Below, in pieces: positions 48,633-57,280 of a stretch of 64,000 bases of DNA. The position numbers were made by a program, and so were the translations under genes. Location: NCBI RefSeq assembly GCF_914271485.1, contig NZ_CAJZAG010000006.1:372001-436000 (forward strand). The letters are read 5' to 3'. The notes beneath the pieces were generated by a model. That model ran no database searches. It was not told the DNA's origin and saw nothing but the letters and a program-made list of their open reading frames with translations. Within the stretch, counting starts at the first letter, position 1. Each line of letters starts with the position of its first letter. This DNA comes from Cupriavidus pampae (GTDB taxonomy: Bacteria; Pseudomonadota; Gammaproteobacteria; Burkholderiales; Burkholderiaceae).

Positions 48633-49046
48633 TCAGACGAACGCGAGCGGCGCCGGTGGGGCGCGCGAATGGAAGGGGTGGCGAGCGGGAAGATCGGGCC
48701 AGCGCCACGCGAGCGCGGCGGGCTTGACCGGCTTGCCGAAGCGCAGCGTGGGCAGCGTAACGGTGCCAAAGTGGGTATCGGCCACGGTCGCGCCATCGAA
48801 CAGCACGCACGAGTGGCCGCCCAGCTTCAGCGCGAAGCCGTGCGTGTGGGTATCCGGGGTCTGATCCGGTATGGACGAGACCGTCAGCGGTGCGCTGATG
48901 GGGAGGTTGAGCAGCCCACCATGCACCACGCGGTGCACGAGGCCCGCCTGCTGCGCGAGCAGCAGGCACAGCACCAGCCACAGCGCGGTCCAGAGACCGA
49001 GGCCATGGTGGCGCCAGCGCGCGAGGCAGGTGGAATCAGTGCGCAT
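48633..49046 (-). CDS. Small membrane protein with Cys/His-containing tail
   Basis: A 137-residue protein with one hydrophobic helix (about 12-33, GLGLWTALWLVLCLLLAQQAG), possibly a signal anchor, followed by HRVVHGG and later THTHGFALKLGGHSCVLFDGA. The HSC and paired His residues could touch metal, and the pattern is reminiscent of DUF2946-type proteins, though I am not certain. It overlaps the upstream COG0523 gene by 11 nt and lies before the ZnuD-like gene, so it probably belongs to zinc uptake. ATG 49046 is the start; the longer frame copies the His-rich tail of the GTPase. Confidence 0.75.
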   Translation of the reverse strand: MRTDSTCLARWRHHGLGLWTALWLVLCLLLAQQAGLVHRVVHGGLLNLPISAPLTVSSIPDQTPDTHTHGFALKLGGHSCVLFDGATVADTHFGTVTLPTLRFGKPVKPAALAWRWPDLPARHPFHSRAPPAPLAFV

Positions 49047-50223
49047 GCCCGCAGCCGCACTGGCCGTCATCCTTGTGGTCATGCGCATGGTCGTGATCAT
49101 GATGGTCATGATCGTGGTCATGGTCATGCTCTTCGTCCCACGATGGGAACGGATCGGCATAGTGCGCCCAGGCCTCGGCCCCGGCCGCCAGCTCGTCATC
49201 GGTGAGCAGGCACGCATCCAGCAAAGCACTCAGTGCGGCGGTATCGAGGTCGCGGCCGATCAGCACGAGCTCCTGACGGCGATCGCCGAACGGACCGTCC
49301 ATCTCGCTCTCGATCTCCGCGCGCGCCTCGGCGTCGTGCGGCCAGTCGGCCTGGTCGAGCGCGGCCCACCACGCACCGGCACCGCCGGGCCGGCACACGC
49401 CACCGGCCTGGGCCCAGTCGCCGGCCACCGCCATGCGCGAGGCCAGCCAGAACAGGCCCTTCGAGCGCAGCACGTCGCCATGCTCGCGCATCCATTCGGT
49501 ATGGATCAGGTCGGCGAAGCGCTGCGGATGAAACGGGCGGCGTCGACGATAGACGGCCGCACCGATGCCATCGGTCTCGGGCAGCGTCTCGCCGCGCAGG
49601 GCGATCTGCCAGCCAGCGCTGGCGAACGTGGTGTCTACGTCGAAGCGGCCGGTGTCGAGCACGCGCGCGGCCGGCACGGCGCCATGCGTGGCTTCGATCA
49701 GATCGGCACGCGGATTGAGCGCGCGCAACAAAGCGCGCGCGTCGGTCAGCGTGTCGGTGTTGGCGCCGTCCGCATGGTTCAGCACGAGCACGTCGCAGCC
49801 TTCGATCTGCTCGACGAGCACATCGACCACGGTGCGATCATCGGCATCGTCACCATCGGCGGCTTCCACGAGGCCCCGATCGCTGAGGAAATCCGCATCG
49901 TGCCAGTCGCGTAGCAGGCTGGCCGCGTCGACCACGGTGACGAGCGTATCGAGCCGGTAGCCAGCGCCTGCGTGGCCATGCTCGTCTTCGAACGCGAACA
50001 GCTCGGCGATGGCCAGCGGCTCCGCGGTGGCGTCGGTGACGACGATCGCGGCATCATGCGCGCCGACGCGTGCCAGACCTTCCAGCTCGGCCAGCAGGTC
50101 CGGACCGTCGACGAGCATCGCCACGCGCCTGCCTTCGGCATGGGTGCGGACGTGTTCGAGCAGGGCGGTCTTGCCGGCACCGGAGAATCCAGACAACACG
50201 GTGACGGGCAGGCGTTCGGCCAT
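49036..50223 (-). CDS. COG0523/CobW-like GTPase without CxCC motif, His-rich tail
   Basis: A 395-residue G3E GTPase. Walker A is GFSGAGKT (residues 12-19), and the guanine-specificity site is probably NHADG. The C-terminal CobW_C domain ends in a metal-binding tail with alternating Asp-His repeats and CGCGHAH. The CxCC metal motif normal in this family is missing: the region has LLAELEGLARVGA instead. Such GTPases deliver zinc or other metals to client proteins. ATG 50223 is chosen over the frame start 50283. A 19-bp imperfect palindrome lies 14 nt upstream. Confidence 0.88.
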   Translation of the reverse strand: MAERLPVTVLSGFSGAGKTALLEHVRTHAEGRRVAMLVDGPDLLAELEGLARVGAHDAAIVVTDATAEPLAIAELFAFEDEHGHAGAGYRLDTLVTVVDAASLLRDWHDADFLSDRGLVEAADGDDADDRTVVDVLVEQIEGCDVLVLNHADGANTDTLTDARALLRALNPRADLIEATHGAVPAARVLDTGRFDVDTTFASAGWQIALRGETLPETDGIGAAVYRRRRPFHPQRFADLIHTEWMREHGDVLRSKGLFWLASRMAVAGDWAQAGGVCRPGGAGAWWAALDQADWPHDAEARAEIESEMDGPFGDRRQELVLIGRDLDTAALSALLDACLLTDDELAAGAEAWAHYADPFPSWDEEHDHDHDHDHHDHDHAHDHKDDGQCGCGHAH

Positions 50224-50236
50224 GGCGCTAGCTGTA

Positions 50237-50255
50237 GTTGCAACAAGGTTGCGAC
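50237..50255. promoter_or_regulatory. Candidate operator before the COG0523 gene
   Basis: gttgcaac (50237-50244), a 3-bp spacer, then gttgcgac (50248-50255) form an inverted repeat with one mismatch. Position close to the start suits a repressor such as Zur, but it does not clearly match a Zur consensus I know. Confidence 0.3.
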
Positions 50256-50394
50256 TGTAACAGAAACCCCGTCGTGAGGACAATCACGCACGGCGTTTCC
50301 TCATGGTAGGACACGGCAGGCCGTGGCGGCGCGGCGACAACGTCGTCCGGGCAAGCGCGGGTCGGGGCGCGGCCGCGGCGCGACGTGCCCGTAA

Positions 50395-50424
50395 ACACAA
50401 ACGGCCCGGGGGGATCCGGGCCGT
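50395..50424 (-). terminator. Terminator after dksA
   Basis: On the minus strand, arms acggcccgg / ccgggccgt with a short loop are followed by TTTGTGTTT. It ends dksA before the COG0523 gene. Confidence 0.8.
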
Positions 50425-50446
50425 GGCAAGCATGTTTCGGGAGGGC

Positions 50447-51133
50447 TCAGTCCCCGAACAGCTTCTGGCGGAGTTCGCGGCGCTGTTGCGCTTCGAGCGA
50501 CAGCGTCGCGGTGGGACGCGCGAGCAGGCGCGGCACACCGATCGGCTCGCCAGTCTCTTCGCACCAGCCGTAATCGCCGGATTCGATGCGCTGGAGCGAT
50601 TGCTCCACCTTCTTCAGCAGCTTGCGCTCGCGATCGCGCGTGCGCAGCTCGAGGGCATGTTCTTCCTCGATGGTCGCGCGATCGGCCGGATCCGGCACGA
50701 TGACCGTTTCGCGCAGATGTTCGGTGGTCTGGTCGGCGTTCTTGAGAATTTCGTCGCGAAGCTGCTCAAGGCGATTCTTGAAGAAGGCAAGCTGCGCCTC
50801 GTTCATGTAATCCTTGTCGCTCATCTTCAGGATTTCAGCTTCAGTCAGAAGTTTGTTGCTGCTCATGGTTGCTGCTGATTCTCTTGTTGATGCGACCGGC
50901 GGCGTCTCCGTCCGCTCGGGTGCGGTGGCCGCGCGCTTGCGCGGCGCGGTCGTTTCACTCTGGCTGGCTGCAGTCTTGCTGCTTCGCGTGCCTCCCTTGG
51001 CCTCCCCCGCCTCGGCCTGCGCCGTACTGCCGCGTGGAGTCGGCGCAGCCTTGGCTGGCGGCGCCTTTGGTGTCGCTGCCGCAGCGGTAACAGTCTTGCT
51101 GCGGCTTTCCTTGGTTTTTGTTGCGGCTGTCAT
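50447..51133 (-). CDS. dksA: RNA polymerase-binding protein DksA, zinc-finger cysteines lost
   Basis: Up to 228 residues. The last 139 (from MSSNKLLTEAEIL) form DksA: coiled-coil with the tip (about residues 150-165; VPDPADRATIEEE) and the globular end. The zinc finger has only one Cys (WCEETGEPIG, later ATLSLEAQQ) where canonical DksA has four, so it should not hold zinc. DksA binds the RNA polymerase secondary channel and works with ppGpp. The first 89 residues are a Lys/Ala/Thr-rich extension. ATG 51133 has GAGAGG 7 nt upstream; ATG 50866 has none close, so the long form is favoured but not proven. It lies between two COG0523 genes. Confidence 0.88.
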   Translation of the reverse strand: MTAATKTKESRSKTVTAAAATPKAPPAKAAPTPRGSTAQAEAGEAKGGTRSSKTAASQSETTAPRKRAATAPERTETPPVASTRESAATMSSNKLLTEAEILKMSDKDYMNEAQLAFFKNRLEQLRDEILKNADQTTEHLRETVIVPDPADRATIEEEHALELRTRDRERKLLKKVEQSLQRIESGDYGWCEETGEPIGVPRLLARPTATLSLEAQQRRELRQKLFGD

Positions 51134-51478
51134 GGGGACACCTCTCTCTCGCGTCGGATAAGTGACGTTGGATAACGACGACTGCGACTACGGCGCGAAC
51201 CGGTTATGCCCCACGGCGGATTTGCTACGCGGTCTCCGCACGAAGCACTGCGACCGCACCTGCCATACGGATACTGGGACGGCGTAAAGGTGCACGGCCC
51301 GTATCAAATCCGGCTTATTGTACTTGAACAAATTTGTCGGAGATATGGGAGAAAGCCGGACAAGGACACCGGATTTGTCCCGATGACCGTCCGGCTGCAT
51401 GTGACGAGGCAGGCGGAAAAGGAGAAAGGGGGCAACGCCAGTGGCGAAGCCCCCTCGGACGGTGCCGATTCTGTCAAG
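51134..51478. other. Intergenic region upstream of dksA
   Basis: These 345 bases contain the terminator of the second COG0523 gene (51415-51455) and, on the minus strand, a TACAAT box near 51317-51322 beside the 10-bp palindrome acaaatttgt. This is the likely dksA promoter region; the -35 box is unclear. Confidence 0.45.
51415..51455 (-). terminator. Terminator after the second COG0523 gene
   Basis: On the minus strand, GGGGGC and GCCCCC (51427-51432 and 51448-51453) enclose an inner gcca / tggc pair and are followed by TTTCTCCTTTTCC. Confidence 0.75.
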
Positions 51479-52558
51479 TCAGGCCAGGCAGCTCTCCAGG
51501 CCCTTGAGGATGGCTTCGCGCGGCAGATCCACGCCGATGAACACCATCTTGGTGCCGGGGGTCTCGTCTTCCCACTTGGCGCCGATATCGCTGCCCATCA
51601 GCTGGTGGACGCCCTGGAACACCACCTTGCGGTCCACGCCATCCATATACAGCACGCCCTTGTAGCGGAGCAGCTTCTCGCCGTACACCGACAGGATGCC
51701 CGACAGGAATTCCTCGAGCTTGCCGTAGTTGAACGCGCGGTCGCTGCGGAACACGAACGACGCGATGCGATCGGTGTGGTGGTGGTGATGGTGGTGATCG
51801 TGCGCATGACCGTGGCCGTGGCCATGGTCATGGTCATGGTCGTGTCCGCAGTGCTCGTCGTGCACGTGACCGTGATCATGATCATGCTCGTGATCTTCCG
51901 CGCGCAGGAACTCGGGGTCGATCTCGAGCTTTTCGTTGAGGTTGAAGCCGCGCAGGTCGAAGATCGTGTCGATCGGCGTCTCGCCGAAATGGGCGGCGCG
52001 GATCGGCGCGCGCGGGTTCATGTGGAGCAGGCGGTGGCGCAGGTCGGCCACGTCCTTCTCCTCGACGAGGTCGGCTTTGGTAATGAAGATCGCATCGGCA
52101 AAGCCAACCTGGCGCTGCGCCTCTTCCTGCTTGTCGAGCTGCATGTTCGCGTGCTTGGCGTCGACGAGTGTGATCACCGCGTCCAGCAGGTAGCGCGCGG
52201 CAATCTCTTCATCCATGAAGAACGTCTGCGCGACCGGGCCCGGATTGGCCACGCCGGTGGTCTCGATGACCACGCGGTCGAAGTCGAATTCGCCCGCATC
52301 GCGGCGCGTCAGCAGATCCGACAGCGCCTGCACGAGATCGCCGCGAATGGTGCAGCAGATGCAGCCGTTGCTCATCTGGACGATCTGCTCGCGGCCGTCC
52401 TGCACGAGGATCTCGTTATCGATGTTCTCCTCGCCGAATTCGTTCTCGATCACGGCGATCTTCATGCCGTGCTGCTCGTTGAGAATCCGCTTGAGCAGCG
52501 TCGTCTTGCCGCTGCCGAGGAAGCCGGTCAGGATCGTGACCGGGATCATTTTGGACAT
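51479..52558 (-). CDS. COG0523/CobW-like GTPase with CxCC motif and His-rich loop
   Basis: A 359-residue G3E GTPase, probably a zinc metallochaperone. Walker A is GFLGSGKT (12-19), the metal motif CICC is at 66-69 (NGCICCTIRGDL), the guanine site is TKAD, and the CobW C-terminal domain follows about 270-350. Between them a loop of about 45 residues (about 220-265) is mostly His and Asp. The terminator at 51415 ends the transcript. It lies 47 bp downstream of the Zur-type gene, so the two are probably one operon, autoregulated by zinc. Confidence 0.93.
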   Translation of the reverse strand: MSKMIPVTILTGFLGSGKTTLLKRILNEQHGMKIAVIENEFGEENIDNEILVQDGREQIVQMSNGCICCTIRGDLVQALSDLLTRRDAGEFDFDRVVIETTGVANPGPVAQTFFMDEEIAARYLLDAVITLVDAKHANMQLDKQEEAQRQVGFADAIFITKADLVEEKDVADLRHRLLHMNPRAPIRAAHFGETPIDTIFDLRGFNLNEKLEIDPEFLRAEDHEHDHDHGHVHDEHCGHDHDHDHGHGHGHAHDHHHHHHHTDRIASFVFRSDRAFNYGKLEEFLSGILSVYGEKLLRYKGVLYMDGVDRKVVFQGVHQLMGSDIGAKWEDETPGTKMVFIGVDLPREAILKGLESCLA

Positions 52559-52605
52559 GTTGTTCTCCGAGGAAATTGGTTCACCCGTTTCTCCACCCGC
52601 TGGAC

Positions 52606-53178
52606 TCAGTGCGAGTGGCCGCCATGTTTGGGCGAATGCGTGGCCACATCCGCAGTCGGATGCGTGGCCACGTCATGCCGCTTGCCGCATTCGGCGCAGA
52701 TGCCGTTGACGGTCAGCTCGACGTGGTCCACGGCGAAGCCGCTCGGCACCTTCGGCGTGGCCACGCGCGGCGGCGTGCCGGCCGCTTCCAGGCAGTAGGT
52801 GCGGTCGCATCGCGTGCAATGAAAGTGGCTGTGCTGCCGATGGACCTGTGCGCGCGCGGCCTCGTGTTCGAGCAGGCTGAAGCGGAACACGCGGTCGTTG
52901 CCGGCGCGCTTTTGCGCAATGCCCTGCTCGACCAGCCAGTCGAGCACGCGGTAGACCGTCACGCGGTCCACGCCGGCGTCGGCGGGCAGGCTGTCGATCA
53001 CGGCCTGGTGCGTCATCGGTTCGTCACTGCCGATCAGGCACGCGAGGATCGCCACGCGCGGCTGCGTCACGCGCGCGCCGAGCACGCGCAGGCGTTCCTG
53101 CGCAACGTCGTGCGGCGCCGCGGCCGCGGTCGGAGCCGGTGGCGTGGGATGCATAGGGGGGCGGGTCATGCGGGGCAT
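52606..53178 (-). CDS. zur: Fur family regulator, Zur-like
   Basis: A 190-residue Fur-family repressor. The winged helix is about 30-105 (QERLRVLGARVTQPRVAILACL, then VDRVTVYRVLDWLVEQGIA). The metal domain has HSHFHCTRCDRTYCLE and, later, ICAECGKRHD, which supply the structural cysteines. The C-terminal tail is His-rich (HPTADVATHSPKHGGHSH). The neighbours (two COG0523 GTPases, ZnuD-like receptor) make zinc the best metal. The start is uncertain: ATG 53178 and two later ATGs lie before the domain and none has a clear ribosome site. Confidence 0.88.
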   Translation of the reverse strand: MPRMTRPPMHPTPPAPTAAAAPHDVAQERLRVLGARVTQPRVAILACLIGSDEPMTHQAVIDSLPADAGVDRVTVYRVLDWLVEQGIAQKRAGNDRVFRFSLLEHEAARAQVHRQHSHFHCTRCDRTYCLEAAGTPPRVATPKVPSGFAVDHVELTVNGICAECGKRHDVATHPTADVATHSPKHGGHSH

Positions 53179-53502
53179 TTAACCATACGGCCCCCTTCGA
53201 TGCAATTCAGTTGCGGAAGCGACCCACATGACGGGCGCATGACAGCCATGTTGCAAGTGCATTTCTCGCGGGTTAACCCCGCTGGCTGCCGCTTGTTCGC
53301 GGCAGCTAACATCCTCCTCCGGCTCCGCCTGTACGCGGGGTTGGTGGCCGCCTTCCACCCATACATATTGCCGATGGTCACTCGTGCCGAACCGATATGG
53401 CTCGCACGACCGGAAAGATCCGCAAGTCGTACACGACACGCGGGCGTCCGACGGCATCGCGGCGGTCTCAGAGGCAGTGAGCAGGGAATACAGGAGAGCA
53501 TG
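53179..53502. other. Divergent intergenic region, zur and Bug gene
   Basis: These 324 bases hold the promoters of zur and of the Bug-family gene. An inverted pair gcaa / ttgc (about 53203-53215) lies near the zur start. I see no perfect Zur palindrome and no gene. Confidence 0.45.
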
Positions 53503-54489
53503 ATGAAACGAGTTGCAGTACATTTTGCCGCCGCACTGGCAGTTGCCGGCGTGGTGGCTTCGACGGGCGCGTTCGCGCAGGATTTTCCGGGTAGCAAGCC
53601 GGTGCAGGCAGTGGTGCCGTTCGCGGCCGGCGGCCCGACCGACAAGGTCTCGCGTGAACTGGTGGCGATCATGTCCAAGCACCTGGGCACCACGATCGTG
53701 ATCGAAAACCTTGGTGGCGCCGGCGGCACTATCGGTGCCAAGAAGGTGGTGCAGGCCAAGAACGATGGCTACACCATCCTGATCCACCATATCGGCATGT
53801 CCACGGCGCCTGCGCTGTATCGGAACCTCGGCTTCGATCCGCTCAAGGACTTCGAGATGGTCGGCGAGATCGCCGACGTGCCGATGGTGATGGTCGGCAA
53901 CAAGAACCTGCCGCCCGCCACGTTCAAGGAACTGCTGCCGTACGTGAAGGCCAACGCCAGCAAGCTGTCGCTGGCCAACGCCGGCATCGGCTCGGCCTCG
54001 CACCTGTGCGGTCTGCTGTTCCAGAGCGCGATTCAGACCGAACTGACCACCGTGCCGTACAAGGGCACCGCGCCGGCGCTGACCGATGTGCTGGGCGGCC
54101 AGGTCAACCTGATGTGCGACCAGACCACCAACATCGCTGGCCAGCTGAAGGCGGGCGCGCTGAAGCCGTACGCCGCCATGCAGCAGCGTCGCGTGGAAGC
54201 GTTCAAGGACATCCCGACCGCGGCCGAGCAGGGCCTGCCGGGCGTGGAAGTGAAGATCTGGCACGCGATGTACGCACCGAAGGGCACGCCCAAGCCCGTG
54301 ATCGACAAGCTGTCGGCCGCGCTGCAGAAGTCGGTGACCGATCCGACCTTCCGCGCCAAGATGGCGGAACTTGGCGCCGAGGCCGTACCGGCCCAGCGCG
54401 CCACGCCGGATTCGCTGCGCGTGTTCCTCGGGTCGGAAATCGACAAGTGGACGCCGGTGATCAAGAAGGCGGGTGTGTACGCCGACTAA
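53503..54489 (+). CDS. Bug-family (TctC-like) tripartite tricarboxylate transporter binding protein
   Basis: A 328-residue periplasmic solute-binding protein. The signal peptide is residues about 1-24 (AALAVAGVVASTGAFAQ). The family signature FPGSKPVQAVVPFAAGGPTDKVSREL (about 26-52, in several blocks) and the GAGGTIGAKKV loop are clear. Such proteins bind carboxylates and are abundant in Cupriavidus, often without an adjacent permease, as here. ATG 53503 is preferred over ATG 53500 because GGAG is 6 nt upstream. It is followed by a terminator. Confidence 0.93.
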   Translation: MKRVAVHFAAALAVAGVVASTGAFAQDFPGSKPVQAVVPFAAGGPTDKVSRELVAIMSKHLGTTIVIENLGGAGGTIGAKKVVQAKNDGYTILIHHIGMSTAPALYRNLGFDPLKDFEMVGEIADVPMVMVGNKNLPPATFKELLPYVKANASKLSLANAGIGSASHLCGLLFQSAIQTELTTVPYKGTAPALTDVLGGQVNLMCDQTTNIAGQLKAGALKPYAAMQQRRVEAFKDIPTAAEQGLPGVEVKIWHAMYAPKGTPKPVIDKLSAALQKSVTDPTFRAKMAELGAEAVPAQRATPDSLRVFLGSEIDKWTPVIKKAGVYAD

Positions 54490-54510
54490 CCAGTACCGTA
54501 CTGCACCATG

Positions 54511-54543
54511 AAAAAGGCCATGCCGCGAGGCATGGCCTTTTTT
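54511..54543 (+). terminator. Rho-independent terminator after the Bug gene
   Basis: Perfect 14-bp stem aaaaaggccatgcc with a gcga loop and a seven-T tail. Confidence 0.93.
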
Positions 54544-54685
54544 GTTGCCGTCGCTGTCCCGCGACATAGTCCTGTTTTCAGTCCTATATTGGGAGTTCTG
54601 TGAATTCCGCGCCAATCGCGCGGTCCCTCTTGAAAGCCGCGCCGGTGGCGCCACCTACCGACCTGACAGACATCAACGAGGCACC

Positions 54686-55222
54686 ATGGAACAGTATCAC
54701 GGCACTACCATCGTCAGCGTCCGCCGCGGCAATCAGGTCGCGCTGGGCGGTGATGGCCAGGTCACTCTTGGCAATATCGTCATGAAGGGTTCGGCGCGCA
54801 AGGTGCGTCGCATCTACAACGGCAAGGTGCTGGTCGGGTTTGCCGGCAGCACGGCCGATGCGTTCTCGCTGCTCGATCGCTTCGAGGCCAAGCTGGAAAA
54901 GTACCAGGGCAACCTCACGCGCGCCGCGGTGGACCTCGCCAAGGACTGGCGTTCGGACCGCGCGCTGCGCCGGCTCGAGGCCATGCTCATCACGGCGGAC
55001 AAGGACACCACGCTCGTCATCACCGGTAACGGTGACGTGCTCGACCCCGAGGGCGGCATCGCGGCCATCGGCTCGGGCGGCGTGTACGCGCAGTCCGCCG
55101 CCAAGGCACTGATGGAGAACACCGACCTGTCCGCGAAGGACGTGGTCGAGAAGTCGCTGACCATCGCCGGTGAACTCTGCATCTACACGAACCTCAATTT
55201 CGTCATCGAGACGCTCGAATAA
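54686..55222 (+). CDS. hslV: ATP-dependent protease peptidase subunit HslV
   Basis: A 178-residue threonine protease of the proteasome beta-subunit type. Processing should expose Thr7 (MEQYHG then TTIVSV). [10 protein letters not shown] is the second conserved motif, and [14 protein letters not shown] a later one. It assembles into two hexameric rings and works with HslU to degrade regulators such as SulA-type and misfolded proteins. It is 30 bp upstream of hslU, the standard operon. Confidence 0.97.
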   Translation: MEQYHGTTIVSVRRGNQVALGGDGQVTLGNIVMKGSARKVRRIYNGKVLVGFAGSTADAFSLLDRFEAKLEKYQGNLTRAAVDLAKDWRSDRALRRLEAMLITADKDTTLVITGNGDVLDPEGGIAAIGSGGVYAQSAAKALMENTDLSAKDVVEKSLTIAGELCIYTNLNFVIETLE

Positions 55223-55252
55223 GCGCAGCGCTGAAGCTCTGAACGGATTCCC

Positions 55253-56584
55253 ATGTCGCATACCATGACCCCGTCGGAAATCGTTTCCGAACTCGACAAG
55301 CACATCATCGGCCAGAACAAGGCCAAGAAAGCCGTGGCGGTAGCGCTGCGCAACCGGTGGCGCCGGCAACAGGTGCAGGATCCCCTGCGCCAGGAAATCA
55401 CGCCGAAGAATATCCTGATGATCGGACCGACCGGCGTCGGCAAGACCGAGATCGCGCGCCGTCTGGCCAAGCTGGCCGACGCGCCGTTCATCAAGATCGA
55501 GGCGACCAAGTTCACGGAAGTGGGCTACGTCGGCCGCGACGTCGACACCATCGTGCGCGATCTGGCCGAGATGGCCGTCAAGCAGACACGCGAGTCGGAG
55601 ACCAAGAAGGTCCGCACCAAGGCCGAGGACGCCGCCGAGGACCGTCTGCTCGACGTACTGCTGCCGCCGCCGCGCGATATCGGCTTTGCGCAGGGCGAGG
55701 ACAAGGACTCGAACACGCGTCAGGTCTTCCGCAAGAAGCTGCGCGAAGGCTCGCTCGACGACAAGGACATCGAGCTGGAAGTTGCCGCCGGTTCGCCGAG
55801 CATGGACATCATGGGGCCGCCGGGCATGGAAGACATGACCGAGCAGATCCGCACGATGTTCGCGGGCCTGGGCCAGGGCAAGAAGCATCGCCGCAAGATG
55901 AAGGTCAAGGAAGCGTTCAAGCTGCTGATCGACGAAGAGGCCGCGAAGCTCGTCAATGAAGAGGAGCTCAAGCTCAAGGCCATCGCCAATGTCGAGCAGA
56001 ACGGCATCGTGTTCCTCGACGAGATCGACAAGATCGCCAGCCGCAGCGAAGTCGGTGGCGGCGAGGTGTCGCGTCAGGGCGTGCAGCGCGATCTGCTGCC
56101 GCTGGTGGAAGGCACGACCGTGAACACGAAATACGGCATGATCCGGACCGACCATATCCTGTTCATTGCCTCGGGCGCGTTCCATCTGTCGAAGCCGAGC
56201 GACCTGATTCCCGAACTGCAGGGTCGCTTCCCGATCCGCGTGGAACTGGAATCGCTGTCGGTGCAGGACTTCGAGGCGATTCTCACGCAGACCGACGCGA
56301 GCCTGACCAAGCAGTATCAGGCGCTGCTCGCCACGGAAGACGTGGAGCTGAAGTTCGCGCCGGATGGCATCCGCCGTCTGGCCGAGATCGCGTTCTCGGT
56401 CAACGAGAAGGTCGAGAACATCGGCGCGCGCCGGCTGTACACGGTGATGGAGCGTCTGCTCGAGGACCTGTCGTTCAACGCGACCCGGTCGTCGGGCCAG
56501 ACCGTGACGATCGACGCCGCGTATGTCGATGAACGCCTCGCCGATCTCGCGGGCAACGAAGACCTGTCGCGTTACGTGCTCTGA
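55253..56584 (+). CDS. hslU: ATP-dependent protease ATPase subunit HslU
   Basis: A 443-residue AAA+ unfoldase (ClpY). Walker A is GPTGVGKTE (about 60-68), Walker B is [10 protein letters not shown] (about 248-257), the I-domain lies between them, and the sensor-2 region is [18 protein letters not shown]. The C-terminal end ([13 protein letters not shown]; here NEDLSRYVL) is the part that inserts into HslV. The gene follows hslV closely and is regulated with it; sigma-32 control is typical, but I could not mark a heat-shock promoter. Confidence 0.97.
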   Translation: MSHTMTPSEIVSELDKHIIGQNKAKKAVAVALRNRWRRQQVQDPLRQEITPKNILMIGPTGVGKTEIARRLAKLADAPFIKIEATKFTEVGYVGRDVDTIVRDLAEMAVKQTRESETKKVRTKAEDAAEDRLLDVLLPPPRDIGFAQGEDKDSNTRQVFRKKLREGSLDDKDIELEVAAGSPSMDIMGPPGMEDMTEQIRTMFAGLGQGKKHRRKMKVKEAFKLLIDEEAAKLVNEEELKLKAIANVEQNGIVFLDEIDKIASRSEVGGGEVSRQGVQRDLLPLVEGTTVNTKYGMIRTDHILFIASGAFHLSKPSDLIPELQGRFPIRVELESLSVQDFEAILTQTDASLTKQYQALLATEDVELKFAPDGIRRLAEIAFSVNEKVENIGARRLYTVMERLLEDLSFNATRSSGQTVTIDAAYVDERLADLAGNEDLSRYVL

Positions 56585-56617
56585 TGGCCGTGTCGTAATG
56601 TTGTAAAGGCACGATGT

Positions 56618-56643
56618 GTCCCCGCTGCGCACGGCAGCGGGGA
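56618..56643 (+). terminator. Possible terminator after hslU
   Basis: Hairpin gtccccgctgc / gcagcggggac without a T run. It could be a weak terminator or a stabilising 3' structure. Confidence 0.4.
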
Positions 56644-56819
56644 CGCTTATCGCGCGGTTATCAAATCGCACGAGAAATCTGTCGCCCTGTCAGCTTCGTA
56701 AAACTTGGTAAGTCCACTGGCGCACAGTGGCACCGGATGAGACGCTTGCGCACCTTTAACGGTCGAGCGTCGATGGGAGCGAACCCCGCATCCCGTCGAG
56801 ATGACTCCGGGGAGCTTTC

Positions 56820-57266
56820 ATGTCGCGCAATCTTTTCTACAAACGTAATCAGGTTCGAACGCGCCGCGTCGCGCTCGCTACGGTCGCGCTGCTCAGCGCG
56901 CTGACTGCCGCCACGGTGTTCCTGTGTGTGCGTCCGATGGTGACGCCCGCCAATGCGGCATCTTCGACAGAGGCCTCGGCATCGTCGGGCAACGCCACCT
57001 CCGTCACGCTGCCGCTGCCCTCTACGATTCCCACCGATTTGCCGGCTTCGGCAGTGCCTTCCACACCTAGCTCGACGATCACCGATCCGCGCGCGCGTGA
57101 GAAGGCCGATGCGGGCACCTCGGCGGCGATGGCCAATATGGCGATGGATGCGGGCAAGCTGGTCACGCTGGCCGACCGTCATGCGAGCGATGCGTTGCGT
57201 ATCGCCGCGGAAAGCAGCGGCGCGCACGACGACCTTGGCTGGGACTACGTACAGCTGCGTCTGTAA
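56820..57266 (+). CDS. Membrane-anchored protein of unknown function
   Basis: A 148-residue protein with a basic N-terminus (FYKRNQVRTRR), one membrane helix (about 19-40, ALATVALLSALTAATVFLCV) and a Ser/Thr/Pro-rich outer part. The last 60 residues (DPRAREKADAGTSAAMANMAMDAGK and LADRHASDALRIAAE) look helical. It is near hslU but 235 bp away, and its stop is 14 bp from the convergent regA-like gene. No family is recognised. Confidence 0.7.
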   Translation: MSRNLFYKRNQVRTRRVALATVALLSALTAATVFLCVRPMVTPANAASSTEASASSGNATSVTLPLPSTIPTDLPASAVPSTPSSTITDPRAREKADAGTSAAMANMAMDAGKLVTLADRHASDALRIAAESSGAHDDLGWDYVQLRL

Positions 57267-57280
57267 CTGACGCAGCTGGT

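Noticed and set aside
54584..56671. Open frame of 695 codons on the minus strand opposite hslV and hslU
   Set aside because: Antisense artefact across two well-conserved genes.
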